This document shows positions 9,352-19,071 of a DNA stretch of 64,000 bases, in pieces (position 1 is the stretch's first letter; every line of letters starts with the position of its first letter). The position numbers and the translations under genes are program-made. Source of the stretch: Pseudomonas sp. K2I15 (lineage in GTDB: Bacteria; Pseudomonadota; Gammaproteobacteria; Pseudomonadales; Pseudomonadaceae); the NCBI RefSeq assembly GCF_002204795.1, contig NZ_NIXO01000003.1, positions 62,001 through 126,000 of the forward strand, read 5' to 3'. The notes beneath the pieces were generated by a model. That model worked only from the letters and a program-made list of their open reading frames with translations, had not been told where the DNA came from and did not search any database.

Positions 9352-9522
9352 ATGAATTTGAATCGAGTAGTCAAGGCGGTCGTTGTAGTCGCTTTTCTGT
9401 CTTCCTTGTCGGGATGCTGGATATTCATGCCTCCGGGTGGTGGCGGTGGCGGTGGCGGTGGCGGTCACGGTCATGGCCAGGAGGGCGGCCCAGGCGGTGG
9501 TCAGGGCGGTGGTCAGCGATAA
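9352..9522 (+). CDS. Small glycine-rich lipoprotein, 56 residues
   Basis: A short frame with AGAGAG ahead of its ATG. The N-terminus MNLNRVVKAVVVVAFLSSL runs into a clear lipobox LSGC, so lipid attachment at Cys22 is expected. The mature part is about 35 residues: CWIFMPP, a run of ten glycines, HGHG, then Gly/Gln repeats ending GGGQR. The codons of the Gly run are varied at the third base only as GGT/GGC. Surface or periplasmic location is inferred from the lipobox. I do not recognise a function; the His-Gly-His segment could bind metal. Confidence 0.75.
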   Translation: MNLNRVVKAVVVVAFLSSLSGCWIFMPPGGGGGGGGGGHGHGQEGGPGGGQGGGQR

Positions 9523-9713
9523 CGGATCAAGTCTGGGTGGTGGGCTAACAGGAAAAGGCGCGGTCCCAAGGTCCGCGTCATTCCCGACGGCCAGCATCGC
9601 TTTCCCGCGACAATACATCCCGGCATGATGCCATGCAGTGTTGGCGCCGGGATCCTCTCCCGGGCAGGCCTGTTCGCGCCTTGAGCCGGCCATGGCTAAA
9701 GGCGGGGCATGGG

Positions 9714-10901
9714 TTAGGGTCGAGTCGCGCCGGTACGACCTTTCCCGCCCGCCACGGCAAGGTTGCCCAACACCTCATCAATCACCCCAAGCTGCCAGTT
9801 GAAATACGGATTGAACGTCAACCGCGCATGCATCTTGCCCGCTTCACGATAACCCCAGTCCGAATACCACACCTCTGACCCCTGTTCGCAGGCGCGGGTG
9901 GCGTCTTCCGTCTGGCCGTTCCAGCAAAACCGCAGGCTGCCCTGTTCGCCGTAGAGCGCATTGTCGGGTGAAAACAACAACCCCATGTGCGAGAACTGGC
10001 TGATCCGCAACTCCGGCAGATAGTCGGTGCGCGCTTTTACACGCTGCGTGTCCCAGGCGCTCTCCGGCAGTGTGCCGTACCAGGCCAAGCGGCTGTGGGG
10101 GTTACTGAAGCGCTGCTGGAAGGTCTGCAGTATGTAGTTCGTATCCAGGACTGAGTCGTGGGCTGCAACGGCAATGAACACCGGCTTGTCGTAGGTTCGA
10201 TGTTCGAGCTCCTGGCGGGCCACTCGGCTGCTGCGGTAGAACTGGGCGAAGCCATTGGTGGGGACGGTCATGTAGCGCACCAGGCTCTGCTGTGGCCGGC
10301 TTGCGTCTGGCGCCAACAGCCATGGGCGCGCCCAACTGATCAGGGGTGTCAGCCAGTCGTAGGTCATGCTGGACTGGAACGCCGGGGAGAACAGCAGCAG
10401 CCCGGCGACGTCGTCGTGCTTGTAGGCGTAGTCGACTACCAGGTTGGCGCCGGTGGAGAAGCCGCCGAGGTAAATTTCACCCACCTCTGCGCGCAGTATC
10501 GCGGCCTGTTCGTCCACTACCCGGCGCCAGTCTTCCATGCGCACTTGCAGCATGTCGGCCGGTTGGGTGCCGTGGCCGGGCAGCAGCACGGTCCTTACCA
10601 GGAAGCCGCGGGCGGCCAGTGCGCTGCCGATATCGTGAAACGACCATGGCGAGTCGCCCAGGCCATGCACCAGAATGATCCCGCGCTTGGGCGCGCCCGC
10701 CGGGCGCCATTCCTGTGGTGCATTCCAGTTGAGTTCAGCTTCCCTGTCGGTGCCCTGGAAGTCGCGATGGTCGCGCAGCCATTGCAAGGTATCGAGGCGA
10801 TACGACCCGAACGACTTCTGGCCCAAGGGCATGGCTGTGTCGGCAATGGCGGCATTGGCAAATAGAAGGGCAATAATCGCGAAGGCGGCGCTTCGCAGCA
10901 T
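9714..10901 (-). CDS. Exported alpha/beta hydrolase (lipase-like)
   Basis: About 395 residues if started at MLRSAAFAIIALLFANAAIA, which gives a clean signal peptide cut before DTAMP; a frame open further upstream to 11018 lacks this. The fold markers are the oxyanion strand IILVHGLGDSPWSFHDIG, the LLPGHGTQPADM loop, and the nucleophile elbow GGFSTGAN (GxSxG). The late Asp and His lie around AAHDSVLD and SQFSHMG. Probable periplasmic carboxylesterase or lipase; substrate unknown. It stands alone between the lipoprotein and arsR-xenA genes. Confidence 0.8.
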   Translation of the reverse strand: MLRSAAFAIIALLFANAAIADTAMPLGQKSFGSYRLDTLQWLRDHRDFQGTDREAELNWNAPQEWRPAGAPKRGIILVHGLGDSPWSFHDIGSALAARGFLVRTVLLPGHGTQPADMLQVRMEDWRRVVDEQAAILRAEVGEIYLGGFSTGANLVVDYAYKHDDVAGLLLFSPAFQSSMTYDWLTPLISWARPWLLAPDASRPQQSLVRYMTVPTNGFAQFYRSSRVARQELEHRTYDKPVFIAVAAHDSVLDTNYILQTFQQRFSNPHSRLAWYGTLPESAWDTQRVKARTDYLPELRISQFSHMGLLFSPDNALYGEQGSLRFCWNGQTEDATRACEQGSEVWYSDWGYREAGKMHARLTFNPYFNWQLGVIDEVLGNLAVAGGKGRTGATRP

Positions 10902-11076
10902 CACAGGTATGGAAAAAGCGGGGATGTTGTTCAAGGCGGGATCTCGGCGTCGCGTAACCGTAAAGTCATGCACGATAATCACCGGGCAGGCACTGCCGAT
11001 AGTGCAAAACAGTCGCAAGACATTTCGCTTTTAGCGATGGCCGGCGTAGAAAAAGGCGCCACCACCGCGTGCTTGC

Positions 11077-11376
11077 TTATTGCTGGGAAAGGATCGCCTG
11101 GACCAGCCCCGGAAACCGGCTGTCCATTACATCAGTGCGCAACGAGTTCATATGCGTCGTACCCACGCTGCGGGTATGTACAAGCCCCGCATCCCTTAAC
11201 ACCCGGAAGTGATGGGACATGCTGGATTTTGGTCGTCCGCCGTCCAGTTCGCCGCAGGTGGCTTCGGTCACTCCAGCCAGGCAACGTACGATTTCCAGTC
11301 GAACAGGGTCACTCAACGCGTATAGCACGCGTTCTAGAATCAGGTCTTCGGCATTGGGGTGTTTGAAGGCTCGCAT
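11077..11376 (-). CDS. ArsR family transcriptional regulator
   Basis: About 99 residues from MRAFKHPNAEDL. A further ATG at 11412 falls inside the palindromic operator, so the inner start is preferred. The winged helix-turn-helix covers ALSDPVRLEIVRCL, then KSSMSHHFRVLRDAGLV as the recognition helix and the wing VGTTHMNSLR. No ArsR metal-binding cysteine pair is visible; the only cysteines are in RCLAG and TCGEL. The gene is divergent from xenA, with a perfect inverted repeat between them, so it probably represses xenA and itself and senses an electrophile or small organic molecule. That function is an inference. Confidence 0.88.
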   Translation of the reverse strand: MRAFKHPNAEDLILERVLYALSDPVRLEIVRCLAGVTEATCGELDGGRPKSSMSHHFRVLRDAGLVHTRSVGTTHMNSLRTDVMDSRFPGLVQAILSQQ

Positions 11377-11410
11377 GGGGCGAATGATAACAGGGCTATC
11401 GCTTGACACC

Positions 11411-11434
11411 ATAGTTCGATTAACATCGAACTAT
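11411..11434. promoter_or_regulatory. Palindromic operator between arsR-type regulator and xenA
   Basis: Two perfect 10-base arms, ATAGTTCGAT and ATCGAACTAT, are separated by TAAC. The site is 34 bases upstream of both the regulator start (11376) and the xenA start (11468). This is the usual place for an ArsR-family operator that controls a divergent pair. Confidence 0.7.
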
Positions 11435-11467
11435 CGAAAGTTAACCTTTCTCTTCAGGAGCCCTCTT

Positions 11468-12559
11468 ATGTCTGCATTGTTCGAACCCTACACACTGAAA
11501 GACGTTACGTTGCGCAACCGGATCGCGATTCCGCCGATGTGCCAGTACATGGCTGACGACGGCATCGTCAACGACTGGCACCACGTGCACCTTGCCAGTA
11601 TGGCCCGGGGCGGCGCGGGTCTGGTGGTGGTCGAGGCGACCGCTGTAGCGCCAGAAGGGCGCATCACGCCGGGCTGCGCGGGGATCTGGAGCGACGCACA
11701 TGCGCAAGCCTTCGTGCCCATGGTCAAAGCCATCAAGGCCGCAGGTTCGGTGCCCGGTATCCAGATTGGCCACGCCGGCCGTAAGGCCAGCTCCAATCGC
11801 CCGTGGGAAGGGGATGACCATATCCCGGCTTCCGATGCCCGGTCATGGCAGACGATTGCACCGTCGGCCATCCCTTTTGGCGCGCACCTGCCGAATGTTC
11901 CCCGCGCCATGACCCTGGAAGACATCGCACGGGTTCGCCAGGACTTCGTCGATGCTGCTCGCCGTGCCCGTGACGCTGGTTTTGAATGGATTGAACTGCA
12001 CTTTGCCCACGGTTACCTGGGCCAGAGCTTCTTCTCTGAGCATTCCAACCAACGTACCGATGCCTACGGCGGCAGCTTCGATAACCGCAGCCGTTTCCTG
12101 CTGGAAACCCTCGCTGCAGTGCGCGAGGTATGGCCGGAAAACCTGCCACTGACCGCACGTTTTGGCGTGATTGAATATGACGGCCGCGACGAGCAGACCC
12201 TGACGGAATCCATCGAGCTGGCCCGTCGTTTCAAGGCCGGTGGCCTGGACTTGCTGAGCGTCAGCGTTGGCTTTTCCACACCCGATGCGAACATTCCGTG
12301 GGGGCCGGCATTTATGGGGCCAATCGCCGAGCGCGTACGTCGCGAAGCCGGTTTGCCGGTGACGTCCGCCTGGGGCTTTGGTACGCCGCAACTGGCAGAA
12401 GGCGCGTTGCAGGCCGGGCAACTCGACCTGGTGTCGGTGGGGCGTGCACATTTGGCCGATCCACACTGGGCGTACTTTGCGGCCAAGGAACTGGGTGTTG
12501 AGAAGTCGTCCTGGACCTTGCCCGCGCCTTACGCTCACTGGCTGGAACGCTATCGCTAA
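11468..12559 (+). CDS. xenA: NADH:flavin oxidoreductase, xenobiotic reductase A
   Basis: A protein of 363 residues, the length of P. putida XenA, and very like it from the N-terminus (MSALFEPYTLKDVTLRNRIA). The old-yellow-enzyme FMN barrel is complete. Cys25 (PPMCQYM) tunes the flavin, His residues in IELHFAHGYL bind substrate, and the YGGSFDNRSRF and VSVGRAHLADP segments bind FMN phosphate. It reduces enones, nitrate esters and quinones with NAD(P)H. CAGGAG precedes the ATG. Control by the divergent ArsR protein is likely. Confidence 0.94.
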   Translation: MSALFEPYTLKDVTLRNRIAIPPMCQYMADDGIVNDWHHVHLASMARGGAGLVVVEATAVAPEGRITPGCAGIWSDAHAQAFVPMVKAIKAAGSVPGIQIGHAGRKASSNRPWEGDDHIPASDARSWQTIAPSAIPFGAHLPNVPRAMTLEDIARVRQDFVDAARRARDAGFEWIELHFAHGYLGQSFFSEHSNQRTDAYGGSFDNRSRFLLETLAAVREVWPENLPLTARFGVIEYDGRDEQTLTESIELARRFKAGGLDLLSVSVGFSTPDANIPWGPAFMGPIAERVRREAGLPVTSAWGFGTPQLAEGALQAGQLDLVSVGRAHLADPHWAYFAAKELGVEKSSWTLPAPYAHWLERYR

Positions 12560-12575
12560 GTAGCGGCGACAGAAG

Positions 12576-12598
12576 GGCGGCACCGTAGATAGGTGCCG
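12576..12598. terminator. Hairpin between convergent xenA and dehydrogenase gene
   Basis: Perfect 8-base stem GCGGCACC / GGTGCCGC with a 7-base loop, lying between two converging genes. Neither side has a U-run, so the terminator call is weak. Confidence 0.4.
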
Positions 12599-12604
12599 CT
12601 GCGG

Positions 12605-13864
12605 TCAGAAACGACTCAGTCGATAGGGTTCCAGCGCCGGCAAGTCCTGGCTGAAAAACGCGGGCGACACCAATTGGCCAATCAACTGCGCCGTCACCGC
12701 CGCCTGCGTCAGCCCCAAGTGCTGATGCCCAAACGCAAGCAACACCTTGCCCTCGCACACCTTGTCGATAATCGGCAGCGAGTCCGGCAACGAAGGGCGA
12801 AACCCCATCCAGGGTGTCGCGTCCTCAGCATTCAAATCCCGACGAAACAGCCCCTGGCTCAGCCGATGCAGCTGCCACGCGCGCTCCATGTTCGGTGGGC
12901 GATCAAGGCCTGCGAATTCGACCGTGCCTGCCAACCGCAGCCCGTCGGTCATGGGCGTCATGATGAACTTGCGCTCCAATGACGTAACCGCAAAAGGTAG
13001 CCGCCCATGCTCATGCGCCAGCATCAGGTGATAGCCACGTTCAGTGTCCAGCGGGACCTTTTTACCGGTCAGTGCCGCGGTCAATTTGGCCGAATGCGCA
13101 CCGCAGGCGATCAACACCTGACGCGCCGCCACTGCACCTTGGCCGGTCATCAGCGAGACACCGTGCTCGTCCAGCTTCCCGCCCACTACCTGGCGCTTGA
13201 GAAATTGCACCCCACTGGCCTTGGCCGCTTCCATCAGCTCGCACACCACCCGGTAGGGATCGAGGAAGTGCCCGGTACGTGGATAGAACAACGCGCCCTG
13301 AATCCCGTCGCTGAGTTGCGGCGCCACCTCCTGCACCGCGCTGGCCTGCCAGTAATCCACCGGCACTTCTTGCTGGCGCATGCGAGCCTGCAACGCGTCG
13401 ATGGCTTGCCGCGAATCGGGGCGCTCGAAGATCAGCAGCGAGCCGTCTTCGCGCATCAGGTCGGGGCGATCGATACTGTCCAGCAGCCGGTGCCAGGCGC
13501 CCAGGCTGCTTTCATTAAGTGCACGGATGCCTGCGACCGTACGCTGGAATGCCGCCGGGCGCAGGTTCAACACCAGGCGGGTGAACCACGGCAGCGCGCG
13601 CGGCATGTATTTCCAGTCCAGGCGCAGCGGCCCCATCGGGTCCATCAGCATGGCCGGCAAGCGCGTAAGGATGGACGCATCCGCGATGGGAAACACTTGC
13701 TCGGTCGCCAGGTGACCGGCATTGCCGAACGAGGCGCCATGGCCGGGTTCCTGCTGGTCGATGATGACCACTCGCCGGCCTTGGCGTGCCAGTTGCAGCG
13801 CGCAGGCGACACCAATGATTCCGGCGCCGACCACAGCGATGTCTGGAATGACGTTATTGGTCAT
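12605..13864 (-). CDS. FAD-dependent D-amino-acid (D-hydroxyproline) dehydrogenase
   Basis: A DadA-type flavoprotein of 419 residues. It has the dinucleotide motif DIAVVGAGIIGVACALQL at about residues 8-25, GHGASFGNAGHL next to the flavin, and a C-terminal WMGFRPSLPDSLPIID with the HQHLGLTQA segment. In hydroxyproline catabolism this enzyme oxidises cis-4-hydroxy-D-proline to pyrroline-4-hydroxy-2-carboxylate. Pseudomonads use either a one-subunit enzyme of this kind or a three-subunit LhpBEF complex. Here only the one-subunit type is present. It is the last gene of the cluster, four bases after the aldehyde dehydrogenase gene. Confidence 0.85.
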   Translation of the reverse strand: MTNNVIPDIAVVGAGIIGVACALQLARQGRRVVIIDQQEPGHGASFGNAGHLATEQVFPIADASILTRLPAMLMDPMGPLRLDWKYMPRALPWFTRLVLNLRPAAFQRTVAGIRALNESSLGAWHRLLDSIDRPDLMREDGSLLIFERPDSRQAIDALQARMRQQEVPVDYWQASAVQEVAPQLSDGIQGALFYPRTGHFLDPYRVVCELMEAAKASGVQFLKRQVVGGKLDEHGVSLMTGQGAVAARQVLIACGAHSAKLTAALTGKKVPLDTERGYHLMLAHEHGRLPFAVTSLERKFIMTPMTDGLRLAGTVEFAGLDRPPNMERAWQLHRLSQGLFRRDLNAEDATPWMGFRPSLPDSLPIIDKVCEGKVLLAFGHQHLGLTQAAVTAQLIGQLVSPAFFSQDLPALEPYRLSRF

Positions 13865-13867
13865 GGC

Positions 13868-15439
13868 CTAGGCTTCTCTCTGACCGTCGAGCAAGCGGCG
13901 CAGCAGCAATGGATTGCCGTGTTGAAGCGCGGTCGGCAGCAAGCCATCCGGGAAATCCTGGTAGCACACCGGCCGCAGGAATCGCAGGATGGCAGCGGTA
14001 CCCACCGACGTCGTGCGCGAGTCTGAGGTGGCCGGGAAAGGCCCGCCGTGCACCATCGCATCACACACTTCAACACCGGTCGGCCAACCATTGACCAGCA
14101 GGCGGCCGGCCTTGCGTTCCAGGGTCGGCAGCAACGCGCGGGCGGTTTCCAGATCGTCGTCATCCAGATGCAGAGTGGCGGTCAATTGGCCTTCCAGGTG
14201 CTCGCTGACCTGGCGGACTTCATCGGCATCGGCACATTGCACGATCAAGGATGCGGCGCCGAATATCTCGGCCTGCAAGCTGTGATTGGCGAGAAAGTCC
14301 CGAGCCTGGGCAATAAACAAATGGGCCTGCCCTTGGTTCGGGCCTTGCGCCGCCAACCCGGTACCCGCGAGCCGAGCATGCTTGGCCATGGCGCTGACAC
14401 CGTCTTCGTAAGCCTTGAAGATCCCCGGTGTGAGCATGGTCTGGGCAGCGCTGCGTTGAAGCATATGGGCAGCAGTTTCGGTGAAGTGGTCCAGCGCCGG
14501 CCCCGCAACAGCAATCACCAGTCCGGGGTTGGTGCAGAACTGGCCGGCCCCTTGGGTCAGGGACGCGACAAACCCTTGCGCCAACGCTTCACCTCGCGCG
14601 CTCAACGCGCCAGGAAACAGATAAACCGGATTGATCGAGCTCATCTCCGCATACACCGGGATCGGCTCAGGACGCGCCTGGGCCGCCTCGCACAACGCGA
14701 TACCACCGCTGCGCGAACCGGTGAAACCCACGGCCTTGATACGCGGATCGCAGACCAGCGCGATGCCCACTTCACGTCCCGAGCCATATAACAGCGAAAA
14801 CACACCTTCAGGCAGGCCACATTGCTGAGCGGCCTTGGCCACCGCGCGCCCGACCAGTTCACTGGTGCCAGGATGCGCGCTGTGCGCCTTCACGATCACC
14901 GTGCAACCGGCCGCCAGTGCTGATGCCGTATCACCGCCCGCCACCGAGAATGCCAGCGGGAAATTACTCGCGCCGAACACCGCCACCGGCCCCAACGGCA
15001 CCTGGCGTTGACGCAGGTCTGAACGGGGCAAGGGCTGGCGATCCGGTTGCGCAGTATCTACCCGCACATCCAGCCATTCACCCGCGCGCACGGTGCGGGC
15101 AAAGGCGCGCAACTGCTGGCAGGTGCGCCCGCGTTCGCCCTGGATACGTGGGCGCGGCAGGCCGGTCTCAGCCATCGCCCGCTCAATCAACTCATCGCCC
15201 AGTGCTTCGATTTCGTTGGCGATGGTTTCCAGGAACTCGGCGCGAGCCGCCAACGGCGTTTCGCGATAGCTATCGACGGCACTCCATGCCAGCGCGCAGG
15301 CTTGTTCGACATGCTCGGCGGTGCCGCCAGCGTAGGCGGGTTCCAGTGCAATATTGGTGGCAGGATTGATCGCCCGGATTGCCTCGCGGCTGCCTGGAAT
15401 GGAGTGCTGACCAATCAGCATGGTGCCCGTCAGAGTCAT
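13868..15439 (-). CDS. 2,5-dioxopentanoate (alpha-ketoglutarate semialdehyde) dehydrogenase
   Basis: About 523 residues from [13 protein letters not shown], with AGGA seven bases before it. An NADP-type aldehyde dehydrogenase: cofactor segment [16 protein letters not shown], glutamate in [10 protein letters not shown], and nucleophile Cys in [10 protein letters not shown]. The C-terminal segment carries [18 protein letters not shown]. This is the KGSALDH subfamily that forms 2-oxoglutarate, the last step of hydroxyproline breakdown. Its place between the dehydrogenase and deaminase genes fits that assignment (called lhpG in P. aeruginosa, as I recall). Confidence 0.9.
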   Translation of the reverse strand: MTLTGTMLIGQHSIPGSREAIRAINPATNIALEPAYAGGTAEHVEQACALAWSAVDSYRETPLAARAEFLETIANEIEALGDELIERAMAETGLPRPRIQGERGRTCQQLRAFARTVRAGEWLDVRVDTAQPDRQPLPRSDLRQRQVPLGPVAVFGASNFPLAFSVAGGDTASALAAGCTVIVKAHSAHPGTSELVGRAVAKAAQQCGLPEGVFSLLYGSGREVGIALVCDPRIKAVGFTGSRSGGIALCEAAQARPEPIPVYAEMSSINPVYLFPGALSARGEALAQGFVASLTQGAGQFCTNPGLVIAVAGPALDHFTETAAHMLQRSAAQTMLTPGIFKAYEDGVSAMAKHARLAGTGLAAQGPNQGQAHLFIAQARDFLANHSLQAEIFGAASLIVQCADADEVRQVSEHLEGQLTATLHLDDDDLETARALLPTLERKAGRLLVNGWPTGVEVCDAMVHGGPFPATSDSRTTSVGTAAILRFLRPVCYQDFPDGLLPTALQHGNPLLLRRLLDGQREA

Positions 15440-15511
15440 GGCGTAGTCCTGAAAGTAAAGATGGGCTTGGCAAAGAGAATCCACATTTGATCTTTTCTGC
15501 CTTGAATATTT

Positions 15512-16459
15512 TTAAGCGATGTTCTGCTCGGCCGACCAGTTGGCGTACCACTGGCGGAACAACGCGTACTGGTTCTCGGCATACCGACGCTGGGCATCGC
15601 TGAGGGCGTCGGTTTCGTTGAAGTGCAGGGTGTATTCCTTGTCGCCGTTCAGCACCATCAGGTGCTTGTAAAACAGCACCAGGTCGCAGCCTTCGTCGAA
15701 GGACGACAGCACCGCCAGCGCCGACTCCAGTTCCCGTGCCTGGCGACGTGCGGTGGCGTCACCCTTGGCGGCTTTCTTGCTCAGGGCCACCAGTTGCAGC
15801 ACTTCCCGTGGCAGCGCGTTGCCGATGCCGGTGATCGCGCCGGTGGCGTTGCAGTTGACGAAACCGTGGACCACCTGGGTATCCACGCCGACCATCAAGG
15901 TCACGTCATCGTCCTTGGAGGTGATGTGCTCGGCCGCGTAACGCAGGTCTGCAGCGCCGCCGAATTCCTTGAAGCCGATCAGGTTCGGGTACTCGCGGCG
16001 CAGTTCAAAGAACAGGTCGGCACGGGTGGCGAAGCCATAGTAAGGGCTGTTGTAGATCACCGCCGGCAGGTTCGGCGCCGCCTTGAGGATGGCCGCAAAG
16101 TGGTCTTTTTGCGCAGTCGCCGAGGCGCCTCGGGACAGCACGCGCGGGATGACCATCAAGCCGTGGGCGCCGACCTTCGCCGCATGCGCCGCGTGGGCCA
16201 CTGCTTCACGGCTGTTGACCGCGCCGGTGCCGACGATGGTTGGTACGCCGGCGGCTACCAGTCGCGCCACGCCTTCCTGACGCTCGGCTTCTGTCAGCAA
16301 CGGCCAGTCACCCATGGAGCCGCAGTACACCACCGCGCTCATGCCGATATCGATCAGTTCGCGGCCCTTGGCGACCAGTGCGTCGAAATCCGGTTTGCGC
16401 TCGGCGGTGCACGGGGTCATCAGGGCAGGGATGCAGCCAGTGAAGATCGTGGTATTCAT
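15512..16459 (-). CDS. Dihydrodipicolinate synthase-family 1-pyrroline-4-hydroxy-2-carboxylate deaminase
   Basis: A protein of 315 residues. The start MNTTIFTGCIPALMTP has CTGGAG ten bases upstream; the open frame beyond it lies in the neighbouring gene. It is a TIM-barrel aldolase of the DapA family, with YNSPYYGF near the active-site Tyr and the Schiff-base lysine in LIGFKEFGG. In the hydroxyproline pathway this family member deaminates pyrroline-4-hydroxy-2-carboxylate to 2-oxoglutarate semialdehyde. DapA itself is unlikely given the neighbours. Confidence 0.88.
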   Translation of the reverse strand: MNTTIFTGCIPALMTPCTAERKPDFDALVAKGRELIDIGMSAVVYCGSMGDWPLLTEAERQEGVARLVAAGVPTIVGTGAVNSREAVAHAAHAAKVGAHGLMVIPRVLSRGASATAQKDHFAAILKAAPNLPAVIYNSPYYGFATRADLFFELRREYPNLIGFKEFGGAADLRYAAEHITSKDDDVTLMVGVDTQVVHGFVNCNATGAITGIGNALPREVLQLVALSKKAAKGDATARRQARELESALAVLSSFDEGCDLVLFYKHLMVLNGDKEYTLHFNETDALSDAQRRYAENQYALFRQWYANWSAEQNIA

Positions 16460-16497
16460 GGTTTCAGCTCCAGGTTGATTGAAGTAGCGGGGGCGGT

Positions 16498-17424
16498 TCA
16501 GATGCCCCACGCGAAGGGATCCTGTTCGTCGATCAGCAATACGCTGTCGGCGGTCATGTAGGCGCGGCCGGTGATGGAAGGGCGCACACGCTCGCCTTCC
16601 CATTCATAACTGCCTTCGAAGCGGCTGCCGGTGATGCTGGCCTGCACCCACGGTTCACCGGCGGCGAGTTTTCCATCGGCCGCCAGGCACGCCAGCTTGG
16701 CGCTGGTGCCGGTGCCGCAGGGCGAGCGGTCGTAGGCTTTGCCCGGGCACATCACGAAGTTGCGGCTGTCGGCCTGGTCGTCGTCGGCGAACAGTTCGAT
16801 ATGGTCGATCAAGGCGCCGTCTTCGCCGTGGATGCCCTGGGCCTCAAGGGCCTTGAGCATCGCCCAGGTGTAATCGGTCAGGGCTTCGACGTTGTCCATG
16901 TGCAGCACATGCCCGTGCTCGGAAACCAGGAAGAACCAGTTGCCGCCCCAGGCGATGTCGCCGTAGACCCGTCCATGCCCTGGCACGTCCACCGGCACCT
17001 GCTGGCGATAACGATAGGCGGGCACATTGCGCAGGGTCACCGCGCCGTCTGCATGCAACGTGGCGCTGACCGGGCCGACTGGCGTGTCGATCTTGTGCAC
17101 GCCCGGCGCGATGTGCCCCAGGTGATGCAACGAGGCAACCAGGCCGATGGTGCCGTGGCCGCACATGCCGAGGTAGCCGGCGTTATTGAAGAAAATCACG
17201 CCGCAGGTGGCATCGGCCGAGACCGGTGCGCAATACAGCGCGCCCACCAGCACATCGTTGCCACGGGGTTCCAGCAGGCACGCCCTGCGCCATTGGTCAT
17301 GCCGAGTGCGCAGGTCGTCGAGCTTGTCAACCATGGTCTCGCCGGCAAGCTCGGGAAAACCGGTCATCACCAGGCGCGTGGGTTCGCCGCCGGTGTGGGA
17401 GTCAATGATGTGAACTCGTTTCAT
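16498..17424 (-). CDS. 4-hydroxyproline 2-epimerase
   Basis: A proline-racemase-family protein of 308 residues from [17 protein letters not shown]. Both catalytic cysteines fall where expected: Cys88 in MCGHGTIG and Cys236 in [10 protein letters not shown], positions known for bacterial hydroxyproline epimerases. It converts trans-4-hydroxy-L-proline to cis-4-hydroxy-D-proline by a two-base mechanism, the entry step of this pathway. A second ATG four codons earlier (17436) is possible. Thirty bases separate it from the upstream permease gene, so cotranscription is expected. Confidence 0.93.
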   Translation of the reverse strand: MKRVHIIDSHTGGEPTRLVMTGFPELAGETMVDKLDDLRTRHDQWRRACLLEPRGNDVLVGALYCAPVSADATCGVIFFNNAGYLGMCGHGTIGLVASLHHLGHIAPGVHKIDTPVGPVSATLHADGAVTLRNVPAYRYRQQVPVDVPGHGRVYGDIAWGGNWFFLVSEHGHVLHMDNVEALTDYTWAMLKALEAQGIHGEDGALIDHIELFADDDQADSRNFVMCPGKAYDRSPCGTGTSAKLACLAADGKLAAGEPWVQASITGSRFEGSYEWEGERVRPSITGRAYMTADSVLLIDEQDPFAWGI

Positions 17425-17454
17425 AGCGCTATCCATTCAGTGGTGGGCTGACGT

Positions 17455-19071
17455 TCAGGAAGCAAGCTGCACTCGGCCGATGGCGGGCTCAGGCACTTCG
17501 CTTTCGTCATCTTCGGTTTCCAGGCGAACCAGGTGGGCCGGTACGCCGGTGGCCGCGCCCCAGTAATAAATACCCAGTGCACAAGCCGCTACTACCAGCG
17601 TGTCGAAGGGGTGACTGAGGATGCCCAGGCCACCAAAGCTGCCGAGTTTCGACAGGATGATGGTCGCGGCGTAGAAGCCGATCAGCCAGGCAGAGGAGCG
17701 CACCTGCCGGCCCAGGCTCAGGTGCAGGGTCGGCACAAAACGCCCGCACAGCAGGTACACCACGAACATCAGGATTTGCAGGCCGAGCAGCCACGACACG
17801 GTGCTCCAGCCGGACCAGTAGACGATCAGCGCGGCGATGATGAACGACAGCGGGCCGAGCACACCCATCCACTTGACCCGGAACGGGCGCGGCAGGTCAG
17901 GCGCATTGCGGCGCAGTGCGGCAACGGACACCGGCGCCACGGCGTAGCTCAACACCAGCGCGGCAGACACCACGTTGATCAGCGCTTCCCACGACGGGAA
18001 GGGCAGCGTCCAGAACACCGACAGGCCAAAGGTCAGCCACAGCGCCGGGCGCGGGATGCCGGACTTTTCGTCGATGCGCGTGAAGACCTTGAAGAAGGTC
18101 CCGGTTTGCGCCCAGCCGTAGATCACCCGTGGCGTGGCGTTCATGTAGATGTTGCCGCAACCGCTGGGGGAGATCACGGCGTCAGCGACCACCAGATACG
18201 CCAGCCAACCCACGCCCAACGCGAGGGCGATATCGCGATACGGCAGGGCCAGTTCCTTGGCGACGCCGGCCCAACCATTGGCGAGCATTTCAGTGGGAAT
18301 GCCGCCGAGGAATGCGGTCTGCAACAACACGTAGATCGCAGTGGAGAGCAGTACAGAGAGGATCAACGCAATTGGAATGGTGCGCTGCGGGTTCTTCACT
18401 TCGCTGGCCACCGAGATGATCGGCGTCAGGCCCAGGTAAGCGAAAATCACCCCGCCGGCGGACACGGCCATTTCAATGCCCGACAGGCCGAACGGCGCGA
18501 AGCCCTGGGCGTGGAAATTCTCTGGCTTGAAGAAAGTGAACAGCACGCCGATCACCAACAGCGGCACGATGAACTTGAACACGCTGACCAGGTTATTGGC
18601 CATGGCGAAGGTCTTCACGCTGCGGTAGTTGAGGGCGAAAAACAGCGAGAGCAGCGCAAACTGCACGAACCAGCCAAGGATCGTCGGGTTGCTGGTACCC
18701 GCCTGCGTCAACTCGGGAAACCACGCCGCGGCGTATTGGCGCGAAGCGACCACTTCAATCGCCACCAGGCTTGAGAACGCGATCAGCGTGATAAAGCCCA
18801 TCAGGTAGCCCAGCAGCGGGCCATGGGAGTAAACCGGGTAGCGCACCACGCCACCGGCGCGGGGCAATGCCGCCCCCAGTTCGCAGTACACAATGCCCAG
18901 CAGCAGCACGGCGAACCCGCCCAGCAACCAGGAAAAAATCCCCGCCGGCCCGGCGATGGCAGACACGTGACTGGCCGCGAACAGCCAGCCCGAACCGAAG
19001 ATCGCTCCCAGTCCGATAAAGGTGAGGTCGATCAATGAAAGCTGTTTCTTGAACTTGCCTTGGGCTGACAT
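17455..19071 (-). CDS. APC family amino acid permease
   Basis: A protein of 538 residues with about 12 membrane helices. It begins with SLIDLTFIGLGAIFGSGWLF, the GxG substrate motif of the APC superfamily. Helix 3 onward is regular, and the C-terminus ends in a short charged tail (LETEDDESEVPE). As the first gene of the catabolic operon it is probably the hydroxyproline or proline importer in the inner membrane. Transport substrate is inferred from context only. Confidence 0.85.
   Translation of the reverse strand: MSAQGKFKKQLSLIDLTFIGLGAIFGSGWLFAASHVSAIAGPAGIFSWLLGGFAVLLLGIVYCELGAALPRAGGVVRYPVYSHGPLLGYLMGFITLIAFSSLVAIEVVASRQYAAAWFPELTQAGTSNPTILGWFVQFALLSLFFALNYRSVKTFAMANNLVSVFKFIVPLLVIGVLFTFFKPENFHAQGFAPFGLSGIEMAVSAGGVIFAYLGLTPIISVASEVKNPQRTIPIALILSVLLSTAIYVLLQTAFLGGIPTEMLANGWAGVAKELALPYRDIALALGVGWLAYLVVADAVISPSGCGNIYMNATPRVIYGWAQTGTFFKVFTRIDEKSGIPRPALWLTFGLSVFWTLPFPSWEALINVVSAALVLSYAVAPVSVAALRRNAPDLPRPFRVKWMGVLGPLSFIIAALIVYWSGWSTVSWLLGLQILMFVVYLLCGRFVPTLHLSLGRQVRSSAWLIGFYAATIILSKLGSFGGLGILSHPFDTLVVAACALGIYYWGAATGVPAHLVRLETEDDESEVPEPAIGRVQLAS

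Noticed and set aside
9418..9530. GGTGGC repeats as a tandem repeat or CRISPR-like array
   Set aside because: The repeats encode the Gly run of the small lipoprotein and lack spacer structure.
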